A stretch of DNA of 45,087 nt, taken from Candidatus Delongbacteria bacterium (GTDB lineage: Bacteria > JAGOEH01). Shown in pieces: positions 27,958 through 37,208 of this stretch. Under the pieces are notes generated by a model, which was not told the origin of the DNA, did no database searches, and was given only the letters and a program-made list of their open reading frames with translations. The stretch covers positions 1 to 45,087 of the forward strand of contig JAGOEH010000007.1 in assembly GCA_017997825.1 (NCBI GenBank), read 5' to 3'. How positions within the stretch are numbered: the stretch's first letter is position 1; the number at the start of each line of letters is the position of its first letter. The position numbers and the translations under genes were made by a program.

Positions 27958-29325
27958 TCATTTGATCAGGATTGACTTTACCACGCACGAAGACGATTGA
28001 TTCTCGATCTTAATAAAATAGAGTCCGGATGGAAGAGCCGTTCCGGATCGATCCCTGCCATGCCATACAAGGGTATGATCCCCGGCGTTCATGCTGCCCT
28101 GGAAGATTTGCCGACAACATTGACCTTGGCTATTATAGACCTTGACGGAAACCGGTCCGTTGACAGGCAAATGGAACCGGATTTGGGTGTCACCCGAGAA
28201 TGGATTGGGGGCGACGATCGCGCTAATGGTTTCTGAATCGCTCATCGCATCCGGAGATTCCACCAAGCCGGTTTTGATTTTGATGCCCTTGAAGATCCTT
28301 CCTCCGGCTCCGACGGCCCATAGGGTGGAATCGCCGACCATTTCAATGGCTACCAGTTCGGTATTTATGAAATCACTCCCGATATCCTCCCACCACTGTC
28401 CGTAGCTGTCCGTATAGAATAACAGATCGCCTCCTCTATAAGAAACACCTCCGGTATCCGCCAGGATGATGATGTCCTTGCCGGAAATGACTTCGAGATC
28501 ATTTATGGAGTATACATCCTGATCATCAAAAGTCATTTCACGTTTATAGAACCAATTGATTCCGCTATCGTCGCTCCGGTAAAACATCCAACCGGCTACG
28601 ATCATGGTATCGGGAGGGGCCAATTGGATCTGGTCAACGACCATATTTAAAATAATCAGTTCTTCCCAATGATGCCCGCCGTCATGGGTTTGCAGAATGG
28701 TGGATGGAGAAAAATTATCGATACCATAAAAATACATGGCGTAACCGTTCAAAGAATCCATAAATATGATGGATAGAAAATTCTCAATCTGATAGGAATG
28801 GGGACGACTGATCTGATACTGCCAGATCCAGCTTGATCCGCCGTCTTCGGTATAGAGGATTCCGGCCAGTTTATCGGAATAATCGGTTAAGCCATCGCTA
28901 CCGACAATCCAGCCGGTATCGGCATTGATGAAAAACAGGTCATACAATGGAATATGATTGGGGTAATCGATCTGAATCCAGTTTTTCCCGCCATCGATGG
29001 TTTTAAAAATCTGGCCGGGCTTATCATAATCTTCACTGATGATATACCCATGGAGCGAATCCGGGAAAAAGACTTTGGATAATTCTAATCCCGATACGGG
29101 CAATGCCTGTTGGTTCCAAGTTTCACCACCGTCCCCGGTATGGAGAATCGTGCTGCCGGCACCGACGGCCCAACCGTGTTGGGGATCAGGGAATATCACA
29201 TCCAACAGTATTTCATTCACCGGACTGACCTTTTCCGCCCACTGAAAAGGATTCCCATCCGCCCAAATTATTGATCCCAAACTGATCAGAAATAGTAATA
29301 GTAATCGAATTCGTTTGCGGTCCAT
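27958..29325 (-). CDS. Secreted Ycf48/BNR-like propeller protein with type A sorting domain
   Basis: The 455 residues start with a signal peptide (LLLLFLISLGSIIWA). BNR/Ycf48-type propeller blades follow, each with an Asp-box-like GDGGETWN, DGGKNWIQ, DGGSSWIW or DGGHHWEE and a GWAVGxxxTIL strand (about 25-350). The C-terminal sorting domain (about 370-455) shows VAPNPFSGDTQIRFHLP, SGLYFIKIEN and a basic end VVKSILIK. Such propellers are extracellular binding scaffolds; no sialidase catalytic residues can be assigned. The start follows CAAGGAGTATC. A strong hairpin upstream separates it from the protease gene, although read-through is possible. Confidence 0.88.
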   Translation of the reverse strand: MDRKRIRLLLLFLISLGSIIWADGNPFQWAEKVSPVNEILLDVIFPDPQHGWAVGAGSTILHTGDGGETWNQQALPVSGLELSKVFFPDSLHGYIISEDYDKPGQIFKTIDGGKNWIQIDYPNHIPLYDLFFINADTGWIVGSDGLTDYSDKLAGILYTEDGGSSWIWQYQISRPHSYQIENFLSIIFMDSLNGYAMYFYGIDNFSPSTILQTHDGGHHWEELIILNMVVDQIQLAPPDTMIVAGWMFYRSDDSGINWFYKREMTFDDQDVYSINDLEVISGKDIIILADTGGVSYRGGDLLFYTDSYGQWWEDIGSDFINTELVAIEMVGDSTLWAVGAGGRIFKGIKIKTGLVESPDAMSDSETISAIVAPNPFSGDTQIRFHLPVNGPVSVKVYNSQGQCCRQIFQGSMNAGDHTLVWHGRDRSGTALPSGLYFIKIENQSSSCVVKSILIK

Positions 29326-29365
29326 ATGATACTCCTTGAGTTTTATGAAATATTACATATAAAAC

Positions 29366-29406
29366 TCCTTCAGCTTAAAGATAGTAAAATTCTTTAAGCT
29401 GAAGGA
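29366..29406 (-). terminator. 15-bp hairpin terminator after the protease gene
   Basis: A perfect 15-bp stem (29366-29380 with 29392-29406) surrounds an 11-nt loop. On the minus strand GTTTTAT follows. It lies 16 nt past the 29422 stop. The stem is long and AT-rich, consistent with an intrinsic terminator or partial attenuator before the Ycf48-like gene. Confidence 0.75.
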
Positions 29407-29421
29407 TAATAAATACCGAAT

Positions 29422-31683
29422 TTACTTTAAAAATAGGGCCTTTTTGACGACTTTTTGTGAATTGTTGTAACAGATCTGAATGAAATAAATACCGGATGGG
29501 GCCAGATCCCCGGATTGATGGATTCCATTCCAGATCAGTTCGTGCATTCCTGCACTCTGCTCTTCATCGCATAAAACATCCACCTGTCTGCCGGTCATGT
29601 CAAATACTGTTACTATTACTTTCCCTTTATCCGGTAGATTATACCTGATTATTGTTGATGAATTGAATGGGTTAGGATAATTCAGTATATTCAAAGTAGG
29701 TTCAGCTTGCGACTGACTGTATTTATTTTTATTACCGGGTGTTTTGAAATCTCCCGAACCAAATATTTCTGCTGCCTCAATCGTATATGGATTCTCCGGA
29801 TCCATTTGTATCATTTCCTGCAGCATCTGATCGGCTTGTTGCTTGTCACCGAGGTAATAAGAATAAATCATAAAGTGGTGAAATAGGGTCGTTATTCTGA
29901 TCGCTTTATCGGAGATTAAGCTATTATCCTTCAAAACTGTAATGGCATTAATAAGGTTCTGTTCGCTCAAGTAATACCAGCTAAGTGTAATTCGTGCCCA
30001 TGCAGATACCAATTCATTATTGTTCTTTATCATAAGTGAGTAGATATACTGATCGAGATTCTTTTCATTATGGTGTTTATATGAGAACCGAATGGTATTG
30101 AAAATGAAAGGAATTATTGTTGGATCATCCGTAACCATGAGCAAACTATCACACAGTTGTAATACCAGAGGCAGTTCCTTATGAATCGATCCTTCCAGTT
30201 TTTGCCACAAGGCCTTACGTTGATCAGTCGGGCTGTCGGTTGAATTAACAGGTCTATTATCAGCAAAGGCAGATTTTAAAAGCCCTCCGGCATTCGGATC
30301 GGAATTGCATGGCTGATAAATTGGAATGAAATCAACATCACCATAAACTATACCTGCAATTTGGTTTGTATCACAGTTATTCCAGTAACAATTTTCTGCA
30401 CCAGCCTGGCTACCGGATTGTAAATAAACCTGGTAACCATTGCCTAATACCCAATTGTTATTATAGATGCTATTTATGCCACTTGGATAATAATTATTTC
30501 CCATAAAAACATAATTGTCTGAACTGGCGGCATAAATGCCATATTTTCCATTATCACGAATTGTATTATAACCATGAACTAGATACCAACCTAACATCAA
30601 TGATGAATTTCCAAGGATGTGAATGCCATGCGATGAGTTATTTCTTATCGAAGAATTGGTAAAATTACCTTGACCGCCATAACTGTAATAACCTCGATCA
30701 CAATTGCCGATTAGTACATGATCGAAAGAAGGATTTGTGCCGATATTTCGTATCCCTTCCTCCGCATTACCGATTGTTGTATAATTGAAAGAAGCATTGC
30801 TGCCGGCTGACAATGTGAATCCTTCCCACATTCCATCCTGGGATGTTATAGTGACACCTCCCGATGAATTTCCCTGCGATGATATATATCCATCGACATC
30901 GATCGTCATTCCGCTTTCGCAATAGACTGTGGTATTGGGATTCAGAGTGAAGGTTTTGTTTGGTAAAACTTGTATACTCCAATCAAAATAGACATTTCCG
31001 GTAAAGGTTTTATTCTCCGTTAAATTTCCTCCGAATAAAAAGGAGGCCACTTCTATATCATCTCTCTCCGGGGAACGCCCATAAATCTCGTTTGATACAA
31101 TGTACATCGTTGGTACGTCAGGACTGGGTAATGTGACATCCAGGCAGCTTTGACAAATGTCACCTAATCCTATCATATGTCCAATTTCGTGGGTTGCAAC
31201 TGTTTCAAGATCCAGCCAGCAGTCTTTTCTCCATGGCTTGCTTATGTTGAAAACAATATCACAGCCTGTTCTGATTATACCATTCGTTCTCGGAAAAGCT
31301 TGTCCACCAATTCCATTAGAAAATAAATTGTCCCAACATAATACATTGATGCCATCATCATCTTCTTTTGCAGTTGTATAACCATCAAAAACAAAACTGA
31401 CATTAACACTTGATAAGGACTCCCAGTTGGAAAACGACTGCTGAAGGATCTCCAGCACTTCTTGTGAAGTTAGATTTGATCCCCCCGATTGATATCCATC
31501 CAGATTCAGTTTCCAATAAATCGTAGTATTTTCCCAATGGTAAATATTTGGTGAACCGATATGTCCACCACCTAATATGCATTCAAAAGCATAGTAAACA
31601 TCGGAATCACTGGAATATGATTGTGATTTAAGGATAGATAATCCCCAAAATATCAGAATAAGAAATAAAAGGCTTTTTTTCAT
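29422..31683 (-). CDS. Secreted metzincin-type protease with beta-helix and type A sorting domain
   Basis: This is a 753-residue exported protein with a signal peptide at 1-20. The catalytic domain (about 25-220) carries HEIGHMIGLGD at 165-175, an HExxHxxGxxD zinc site with the third ligand Asp175, as in snapalysins; matrixins normally have His. Residues about 225-470 form a right-handed parallel beta-helix (repeated N/S/G strands such as FTNSSIRNNSSHGIHILGNSS). Residues about 490-650 are helical and TPR-like. The C-terminal sorting domain has NYPNPFNSSTIIRYNLP and SGIYFIQICYNNSQKVVKKALFLK. It is probably a surface-attached or secreted endopeptidase. It is downstream of, and probably co-transcribed with, the small secreted protein at 31725. 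Confidence 0.87.
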   Translation of the reverse strand: MKKSLLFLILIFWGLSILKSQSYSSDSDVYYAFECILGGGHIGSPNIYHWENTTIYWKLNLDGYQSGGSNLTSQEVLEILQQSFSNWESLSSVNVSFVFDGYTTAKEDDDGINVLCWDNLFSNGIGGQAFPRTNGIIRTGCDIVFNISKPWRKDCWLDLETVATHEIGHMIGLGDICQSCLDVTLPSPDVPTMYIVSNEIYGRSPERDDIEVASFLFGGNLTENKTFTGNVYFDWSIQVLPNKTFTLNPNTTVYCESGMTIDVDGYISSQGNSSGGVTITSQDGMWEGFTLSAGSNASFNYTTIGNAEEGIRNIGTNPSFDHVLIGNCDRGYYSYGGQGNFTNSSIRNNSSHGIHILGNSSLMLGWYLVHGYNTIRDNGKYGIYAASSDNYVFMGNNYYPSGINSIYNNNWVLGNGYQVYLQSGSQAGAENCYWNNCDTNQIAGIVYGDVDFIPIYQPCNSDPNAGGLLKSAFADNRPVNSTDSPTDQRKALWQKLEGSIHKELPLVLQLCDSLLMVTDDPTIIPFIFNTIRFSYKHHNEKNLDQYIYSLMIKNNNELVSAWARITLSWYYLSEQNLINAITVLKDNSLISDKAIRITTLFHHFMIYSYYLGDKQQADQMLQEMIQMDPENPYTIEAAEIFGSGDFKTPGNKNKYSQSQAEPTLNILNYPNPFNSSTIIRYNLPDKGKVIVTVFDMTGRQVDVLCDEEQSAGMHELIWNGIHQSGDLAPSGIYFIQICYNNSQKVVKKALFLK

Positions 31684-31724
31684 AGTATCCTCTCTTTTAT
31701 TCGGACTGGTATTAATCTATTCGT

Positions 31725-32306
31725 TTAGTTCAGAATGAGGTTTAGTTTACTTATAAATGAATCCAAAAGGATTCCTTCTTTTTCATTATTAAAGATTACC
31801 TCGGAGTCTTTATTTTGATTCAGTTTGAGGATGGCTTTACAATCTACGCGGAATATTTTTTTCTGTTTGGTGGCATTATCGTCAATAATGTCAAATTTCC
31901 CCTGATCCCCGCCGGCAATGGAGTATGGATTAGAAAATCGTAGATTGGCCGATTCCGTCAACATGAGCAGATATTCCTTTCCAGCTTCAAACGTTGGAGC
32001 ACCTGGCAGAATTAATGACTTTTCACCCACGGTTCCTCCAATTAGTGTCAATGTGAATTGATTACCTTTTAATGAATGTGATTTTATATTCTGTTGAATT
32101 ATAAAATCAATTCGGGTAAAAATATCCTTTTTTTCATCATCATAATAGCAATTGAGTGATTGAGCCTTGCAAATTACAATTTCTTGACTTTCCTTACACA
32201 ATTCATCGAGGGTGGAAAGATATAGATAGCTTGCCTGGTTGTTCGAAAAAGAAAAAATCAATAGGATCATGATGATACAAGCCGAAAGGTAGAATTTATT
32301 GAACAT
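31725..32306 (-). CDS. Small secreted protein paired with the metalloprotease
   Basis: This 193-residue protein is read from the ATG at 32306 (GGAGATATGT upstream). It has a signal peptide (LSACIIMILLIFSFSNNQA). The mature part has a beta-rich pattern: EIVICKAQSLNCYYDD, IFTRIDFIIQQNIKSH, FTLTLIGGTVGEKSLILPGAPTFEAGKEYLLML and PYSIAGGDQGKFDII. The GGTVGE...PGAPTFEAGKEYLLML block resembles a family of secreted proteins that I recall as often encoded beside matrixin-type proteases. That link is from memory and not provable here. Possible roles are propeptide-like chaperone, inhibitor or substrate. It is first in the transcript, with its own promoter 39 nt upstream. Confidence 0.72.
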   Translation of the reverse strand: MFNKFYLSACIIMILLIFSFSNNQASYLYLSTLDELCKESQEIVICKAQSLNCYYDDEKKDIFTRIDFIIQQNIKSHSLKGNQFTLTLIGGTVGEKSLILPGAPTFEAGKEYLLMLTESANLRFSNPYSIAGGDQGKFDIIDDNATKQKKIFRVDCKAILKLNQNKDSEVIFNNEKEGILLDSFISKLNLILN

Positions 32307-32344
32307 ACATATCTCCTTATTATCATAAATCATATTTGATTAAC

Positions 32345-32373
32345 AACATAGACATACAAACAATGCAAGTCAA
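32345..32373 (-). promoter_or_regulatory. Promoter for the protease operon
   Basis: On the minus strand TTGACT (32368-32373), a 17-nt spacer and TATGTT (32345-32350) lie 39 nt before the 32306 start. Confidence 0.72.
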
Positions 32374-32522
32374 ACAAATCGGGCAAACTCCCTGTAAATA
32401 AATATTTCACTCCATAACCGATCAACAAAGGAAAGAAAAACAAGCGTACTATTTATCAACCGAGTATTTATCGATCGATTCAAATCAAGACATTGACGGT
32501 CATAGATTTTTATCTGTAGTAA

Positions 32523-32573
32523 ATTCTGAAAATAGGGAATTCTGAAAATAGGGAATTCTGAAAATAGGGAATT
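32523..32573. repeat. Three tandem copies of a 16-bp repeat
   Basis: ATTCTGAAAATAGGGA occurs three times in direct succession (32523-32538, 32539-32554, 32555-32570) plus a partial ATT. It sits in the 921-bp intergenic region 32307-33227, which is AT-rich and holds no supported gene apart from the promoter at 32345-32373. Confidence 0.9.
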
Positions 32574-33227
32574 ATAGTGCGACAAAAGATTTAGATCTAT
32601 AATCATCCCCATCGGTATGGCTTCCTTTTATAATCAATTATCTCAATAGGCTCTGTTTGGCGTAGCTTAATGCTTGATAATGTGTCCATTTGACAATCCA
32701 GTCCCCTTATATCCTCAATTATTTTTCCTAAAAATATTTATAAATGAGAAATGGCAATAATATATGGTTATTTGATATTGTTTCGCAACCTCTGTTCATG
32801 GATCAATCCCTTTCCCCGGAATGCAAAAAAGCTATAATTATGCCCCGGTATTTATACTGCGATCTAACCAAGCTGTGATCAGATAACATTTAGTTCTTTC
32901 CACCATCTGCTCCTTATTCATCCATTATGGATTTAGAGTTTGATTAAATGGATCATAATAGAATTATTTTAAATTGTCAATAGCTTTTTTAACTATTTAC
33001 AAGATTTCGAAAATCATCAAATGATTATCCATAATTTTAAACAATCTATGAAGCCGAAATTCCCATACATCGGACAGGACAGAGATACCTTTCATCCCCT
33101 GCTATCACCATCCCTTTCTTATCATTCAAAATAAAAATTCATGGCGGTCAAACCTATTGGGATTTCTTACGTATCTTCAGTAAACGGGCCTAATTGTTTT
33201 TCATCACATCCAATCAAGGAGGAATCC

Positions 33228-33932
33228 ATGAAGCATTCGATTTCGCTGATCATCGGGTCAGCCTTGCTGGCTTTGCCGTTTATGGTTCAGTCGGTGTTGG
33301 CCGTCGGCTCCAATAATCGCTATGATTTCACCGATTTCAATAAGGTTTCGATCTCCAGCGGGATGGAGCTGAGTGTTACCCAGTCCAAGAGCTTTGATAT
33401 TCAGGTGAACGGATCGGCCGACGATTTAAAGGATCTGAAGGTTGAGAAAAAGGGTCAAACCCTGCGTTTTTATATCGAGAAAAAGGGATGGTTCCATGAT
33501 CATAATATCAGCATCAAGATCGGGATGCCGGTACTGACCGAACTGGATCTGAGCGGCGGATCGCAAGCGACCATCAGCCTGAATCAACCGGAAGAGTCCT
33601 TTGCCTGTGATCTGTCGGGCGGGTCGACCATCGATGGAGAGATAACCTGTAAACAGACCGAGATTGGAGCTTCCGGGGGCAGCGAAGTCGAGCTTTCCGG
33701 CCAAGGCGGCGATCTGGAGGTCTCAGGTTCAGGGGGCAGCGAGTTTCATCTGGAAAAGTTCCAGGTCCGGAATGTGGAAGCGGATTTATCTGGAGGGAGC
33801 GAACTCCATATTGCCATGAATGGGATCCTGAATGTAGATGCCAGCGGCGGGTCGGAAGTCACCTTCTCGGGTAAAGCCGAATATGGGGATACCAATATGA
33901 GTGGCGGTTCAGAAATCAAGAAAAGCCGATAA
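33228..33932 (+). CDS. Exported head-GIN (DUF2807) beta-helix protein
   Basis: I start this 234-residue protein at the ATG at 33228, directly behind AAGGAGGAATCC. It has a signal peptide (IIGSALLALPFMVQSVLA). The DUF2807 domain begins FTDFNKVSISSGMELSVTQ and LKVEKKGQTLRFYIEKK. It ends in a right-handed coil with regularly repeated SGGSE/SGGS turns (about every 20 residues from 110 on), characteristic of the head-GIN domain widespread in Bacteroidota-type genomes. Its role is unknown; proposals include periplasmic or adhesin-like scaffolds. It stands alone on the plus strand and is convergent with the polysaccharide operon. Confidence 0.88.
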   Translation: MKHSISLIIGSALLALPFMVQSVLAVGSNNRYDFTDFNKVSISSGMELSVTQSKSFDIQVNGSADDLKDLKVEKKGQTLRFYIEKKGWFHDHNISIKIGMPVLTELDLSGGSQATISLNQPEESFACDLSGGSTIDGEITCKQTEIGASGGSEVELSGQGGDLEVSGSGGSEFHLEKFQVRNVEADLSGGSELHIAMNGILNVDASGGSEVTFSGKAEYGDTNMSGGSEIKKSR

Positions 33933-33954
33933 AACTCAATTCCTTACCCCATTA

Positions 33955-33997
33955 AAAAATAATGCGGATGATCGGCTTGGATAACGCCGGTCATCCG
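33955..33997 (-). terminator. Terminator of the minus-strand polysaccharide operon
   Basis: A 12-bp stem (33965-33976 with 33986-33997, one G-U type mismatch) has a 9-nt loop. On the minus strand ATTATTTTTTAA follows. It lies 57 nt past the 34054 stop and also sits between convergent genes. Confidence 0.75.
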
Positions 33998-34053
33998 ATT
34001 GAAACCTGAGTCTATGAATCAATCAACCGAGCTTATCTCAGCACCTGATCGGT

Positions 34054-35163
34054 TCAATTCCCGTTACTAAAATTCCGCTGAGCCAGTATCTCCTCGATCC
34101 GGGTTTTCATCCGCTGAGAAGCCCGGCCGTCCAACTGATGGAAATAATGGTTTTTATACTCGGCGGCTTTGGCCTTCATATCCTCAGTCGGATGGACCGC
34201 CCGATCAATAGCGGCCTTGAGTTCCTGCGGAGCCTGGATATGAATGAAGGCATCCTTCAAAAACTGCCGGTTATCGACTTCCAGGATCGGCTGGCCGTCG
34301 CTGTGCTTGAGATTATCACACTGCAGATCATAGATGATCCCGATCTTATCGAACGCCAGGAAATCGAAAACGGTGCTGGAGGCCTCGCTGATCAGGGTAT
34401 CGGCCACCGCCATATAGGGCACAATATTGTATTCGGTGACCGGCAGCAGTACGCTATGGGGATAGCGTCTGACCCGGCGCTCGAAAATGCGGTGCTGTTT
34501 GTGGGGTGCATATTTACCCATCCAACTGTAATGATGGAGCTTGATGATCAGATTGTAATCCCGGGTGGCCTCAAAGATCTCATCCTGAATCTGATACATG
34601 CAGGTTGGTTTATAGGTCGGGGCAAACAATACCGTCGGTTTGGCGGGATCGAGTCCCCATTTTTTCAATATTCCCTCCCGATCGGCATAGCGTCCCTGAA
34701 AATAGTAGTCCAGTTTGGGCAGGCCGATCACTTCGATCCGGCTCTTGCCCAACACTCCCGATTTATGAAGCTGTTCTTCCCGATAACGGCCTTCCACAAA
34801 CAGATAATACCGATGGTTGGGGAATCGCGCCAGATTGCGGTATAATATGGTCTTGATTCCGGTACCGTGATTGAGGAAACACAGCATCGGATCGCCATAC
34901 TCTTCCGCGTCCCGGACCGTGTCGCCGACAATGATCACATCGAATCCCTTTTTCTCCTCGGTGAACCGGTATCCCTGCCGGATCCATTCGTCGATCAGCG
35001 GCGAGCGGTAATTGAAGTTGATGAAAAAGCGGCGGATCCGTTCCTCCTGCATCGAAAAATAGATATCATATTGCGGATCCTTCATAAAAACATCGATCAC
35101 CGGATCAAAAGCGGCTTTGTGATAGACATAACCCAGTTTAAACAGCAGTTTGATCTTTTTCAT
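34054..35163 (-). CDS. CDP-glycerol glycerophosphotransferase-like protein (TagB/TagF family)
   Basis: This 369-residue GT-B-like transferase resembles the teichoic-acid polymerase/primase family that moves a phosphopolyol from a CDP-activated donor. Recognisable parts are FLNHGTGIKTILYR, PTVLFAPTYKPT in the middle, LIIKLHHYS, and the C-terminal donor-site block VADTLISEASSTVFDFLAFDKIGIIYDL. In a Gram-negative genome such enzymes typically decorate LPS or capsule. The gene follows a nucleotidyltransferase (15-nt gap) that could make the CDP-linked donor. The exact substrate (glycerol, ribitol or other) cannot be read. Confidence 0.82.
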   Translation of the reverse strand: MKKIKLLFKLGYVYHKAAFDPVIDVFMKDPQYDIYFSMQEERIRRFFINFNYRSPLIDEWIRQGYRFTEEKKGFDVIIVGDTVRDAEEYGDPMLCFLNHGTGIKTILYRNLARFPNHRYYLFVEGRYREEQLHKSGVLGKSRIEVIGLPKLDYYFQGRYADREGILKKWGLDPAKPTVLFAPTYKPTCMYQIQDEIFEATRDYNLIIKLHHYSWMGKYAPHKQHRIFERRVRRYPHSVLLPVTEYNIVPYMAVADTLISEASSTVFDFLAFDKIGIIYDLQCDNLKHSDGQPILEVDNRQFLKDAFIHIQAPQELKAAIDRAVHPTEDMKAKAAEYKNHYFHQLDGRASQRMKTRIEEILAQRNFSNGN

Positions 35164-35178
35164 TTGACTGTCCTTGGT

Positions 35179-35892
35179 TTAGCGATACCATTCCGGATGC
35201 TGACCGGCATAGCGATAGGCCTCGGGGGTATCCACATCCACCCAACGATTGCCGGCCGGCAGAAACTCGGCTCCAAAATCATCCCGGGCAATCAGGGCCT
35301 GCACCCCGTTGCTGAGACTTTCTTTCCCCTGCCGAATCTGGTCTTCCATGGCCGAAAAAAAGCGGTGGGTCAGCTTGAATACACCGCAATCGATCCCGTT
35401 ATATTCCGGGATGGTCTTACCGATTTCCACAATCCTGGTACCTTCGGTTTTGACCTTGGTGGCGTCATCCAGATCGAAGACATCGCCGATAGCCTGATCG
35501 ACCAGCAACCGGTTGCTATCCGCCGGAGTCCGGATGATGGCCGACAGCCCGCCGGGCGATACCAGATGGTCGGACATCGAAATCAAAAAATCCTGTTCCA
35601 TGACACAGGAACGGGCCATATAAACCGAGATTCCGTTGGGTTTTTGCCAGTCCGGATTATGCACGAACTCGAAGCGATAGGATTCGGGAAACTGAGTTTT
35701 ACAGTAATCGACGATCGATTGGGCCATATAGCCCACGATCAGGACGAATTCGGAGATACCGACCGAATAGAAATTAGCCAGAATATGGGACAGCAAGGTT
35801 CCATCCTGATAAGGCATCAGGGTTTTGGGGGTGTCGCGGTGGATTTCCCACAGGCGGCTGCCCATTCCGGCGGCAATAATCACCAGTTTCAT
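35179..35892 (-). CDS. Sugar/polyol-phosphate nucleotidyltransferase
   Basis: This 237-residue GT-A-fold nucleotidyltransferase begins KLVIIAAGMGSRL and has PKTLMPYQDGTLL, the nucleotide-binding signature. LIVGYMAQSI, LISMSDHLVSP (metal site) and a C-terminal GNRWVDVDTPEAYRYA follow, as in CTP:phosphocholine- or inositol-phosphate-type cytidylyltransferases. Its place directly before a CDP-glycerol-type transferase supports a CTP-using enzyme that provides the activated donor. Length is normal. The specific substrate is inferred from context only. Confidence 0.85.
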   Translation of the reverse strand: MKLVIIAAGMGSRLWEIHRDTPKTLMPYQDGTLLSHILANFYSVGISEFVLIVGYMAQSIVDYCKTQFPESYRFEFVHNPDWQKPNGISVYMARSCVMEQDFLISMSDHLVSPGGLSAIIRTPADSNRLLVDQAIGDVFDLDDATKVKTEGTRIVEIGKTIPEYNGIDCGVFKLTHRFFSAMEDQIRQGKESLSNGVQALIARDDFGAEFLPAGNRWVDVDTPEAYRYAGQHPEWYR

Positions 35893-35910
35893 GGCTATAT
35901 GGACCTTTCG

Positions 35911-36945
35911 TTAATCATGGTGGGTGTCGCGATCGATCCGATCCAGCATCGCTTTGATCCGGTCGATCACCTGACGGGGTTCAATGCCGAAACGATCGTC
36001 CCGGCGCTGTTCGGGATCGGGATTGAACATGATCTCATGGTGCGGGAAAATCGTCGGAGCCCAGTTGACGGTATCGGTCACGCCGAAAATGGCCAATGAC
36101 GGGGTTTTGACCGCGGCCGACAGGTGGTTCATCCCGCCGTCGTTGCACAACAGCAGCCGGGCCCGTTTCAGCAGCGCCGCGGCCTGGTTGGCAGAGGTGG
36201 GCGGCTTGACCGGCACCGGTTCCGACAGCATGGCCTGTAATCGATCCAGATCCGCCATCTCTCCCGGTGCTCCGCTCAACACGACCGGCACGGCCAGTTC
36301 ATGTCGGATCCCCTCGACGACCTCGGCATAATGCGACAGACGCCATTTTTTGCGTTTGACCGGCGACCCGGGCGATACCAGGATAAAAGCTTTCTCCGCC
36401 AGTCCCTGGGACTGGATCCATCGATCGGCCCAAGCCTGGGATTCGGGCCGGATAGGATAAACCAATTCGAAAGGCTCCCGATCAATTCCCAGGGGAGCCA
36501 GCAAATCAAATTTGATCAGGGCGCTGTATTGATTCAGATTGACATCCACCGGCAGATTATAAGCGAAACTCCAGCGGACATGAGCCAGTCCCAGGCGATA
36601 GCGGGCTCGGGAGGCCATGGCGATCTGAGCCGAACCGGTTCCGCTCTGCTGATCGATCACCAGATCGTAGCGGCGACGATAAATCCGCCAAAACAACCCA
36701 AATCGTTCCCGAACATAATCATACCACGGCACTTTTTTGTGAAAGGTAATGATCTCATCCAGGCAGGGATTATCCGCCAATACCTCATCATAAGGCGGAC
36801 AGAGCAGGAATTCGATCCTGGCATCGGGAAACCGGCGGCGCAATACCGGAAGATACCCGGTATTTAAAAGAACATCACCGAAGGGATCATACTGGATGAT
36901 CAGAATCCGGCGGATCGAAGCCGCATCAATCAAAGGCAATGGCAA
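35911..36945 (-). CDS. GT9-family heptosyltransferase-like protein
   Basis: This 344-residue GT-B transferase belongs to the ADP-heptose:LPS heptosyltransferase family (GT9). The N-terminus is RRILIIQYDPFGDVLLNTGYLPVLRRRFPDARIEFL. The C-terminal half has FILVSPGSPVKRKKWRLSHYAEVV and LLCNDGGMNHLSAAVKTPSLAIFGVTD, the donor-binding motif. These enzymes build the inner LPS core. The gene is first in a three-gene minus-strand operon with the nucleotidyltransferase and CDP-glycerol-type transferase. A divergent promoter pair lies upstream. Confidence 0.88.
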   Translation of the reverse strand: MPLPLIDAASIRRILIIQYDPFGDVLLNTGYLPVLRRRFPDARIEFLLCPPYDEVLADNPCLDEIITFHKKVPWYDYVRERFGLFWRIYRRRYDLVIDQQSGTGSAQIAMASRARYRLGLAHVRWSFAYNLPVDVNLNQYSALIKFDLLAPLGIDREPFELVYPIRPESQAWADRWIQSQGLAEKAFILVSPGSPVKRKKWRLSHYAEVVEGIRHELAVPVVLSGAPGEMADLDRLQAMLSEPVPVKPPTSANQAAALLKRARLLLCNDGGMNHLSAAVKTPSLAIFGVTDTVNWAPTIFPHHEIMFNPDPEQRRDDRFGIEPRQVIDRIKAMLDRIDRDTHHD

Positions 36946-37131
36946 TCCTGCTCGCTTTCTTCCGTATCGGGTCCTTTGACACGGCTCGCCAACTCGTTAT
37001 ATCTCATCGATCATCATAGCCCGGATCCCTCGATTCGGTTCGGTATGAACCGCCGGAATCCGGCCGGGGATGATCCCATCGTATCGGTTTCAACCGGCTT
37101 GACTCTTCCGGTCAAGCGGTTCGGGCTCCCT

Positions 37132-37160
37132 AATTTATCAAAATTAGGCGGAAAAGTCAA
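37132..37160 (-). promoter_or_regulatory. Promoter of the minus-strand polysaccharide operon
   Basis: On the minus strand TTGACT (37155-37160), a 17-nt spacer and TAAATT (37132-37137) lie about 190 nt before the GT9 start. The element overlaps an inverted repeat CCTAATTT/AAATTAGG (37129-37149), and a second hairpin GCTTGAC/GTCAAGC lies at 37097-37117. The long leader could therefore be regulated. Confidence 0.6.
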
Positions 37161-37179
37161 GGTTAAATCAAAATCGTGG

Positions 37180-37208
37180 TTGACAGATAATACATTTTAT
37201 ATTAATTT
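37180..37208 (+). promoter_or_regulatory. Promoter of the plus-strand polysaccharide operon
   Basis: TTGACA (37180-37185), a 17-nt spacer and TAATTT (37203-37208) lie 67 nt before the GT2 start. It diverges from the promoter at 37132-37160, with 19 nt between the two -35 boxes. These two promoters and the leader hairpins are all I see in the 36946-37275 gap. Confidence 0.6.

Noticed and set aside
32370-32612. 80-codon minus-strand frame over the 16-bp tandem repeat
   Set aside because: The repeated SEFPIF/FRIPYF peptide is a by-product of the tandem repeat, and the protease-operon promoter overlaps its end.
34867-36099. 410-codon plus-strand open frame opposite the nucleotidyltransferase and transferase genes
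   Set aside because: It lies wholly antisense to three well-supported enzymes, has a low-complexity I/H/D/G-rich translation and no ribosome-binding site or family features.
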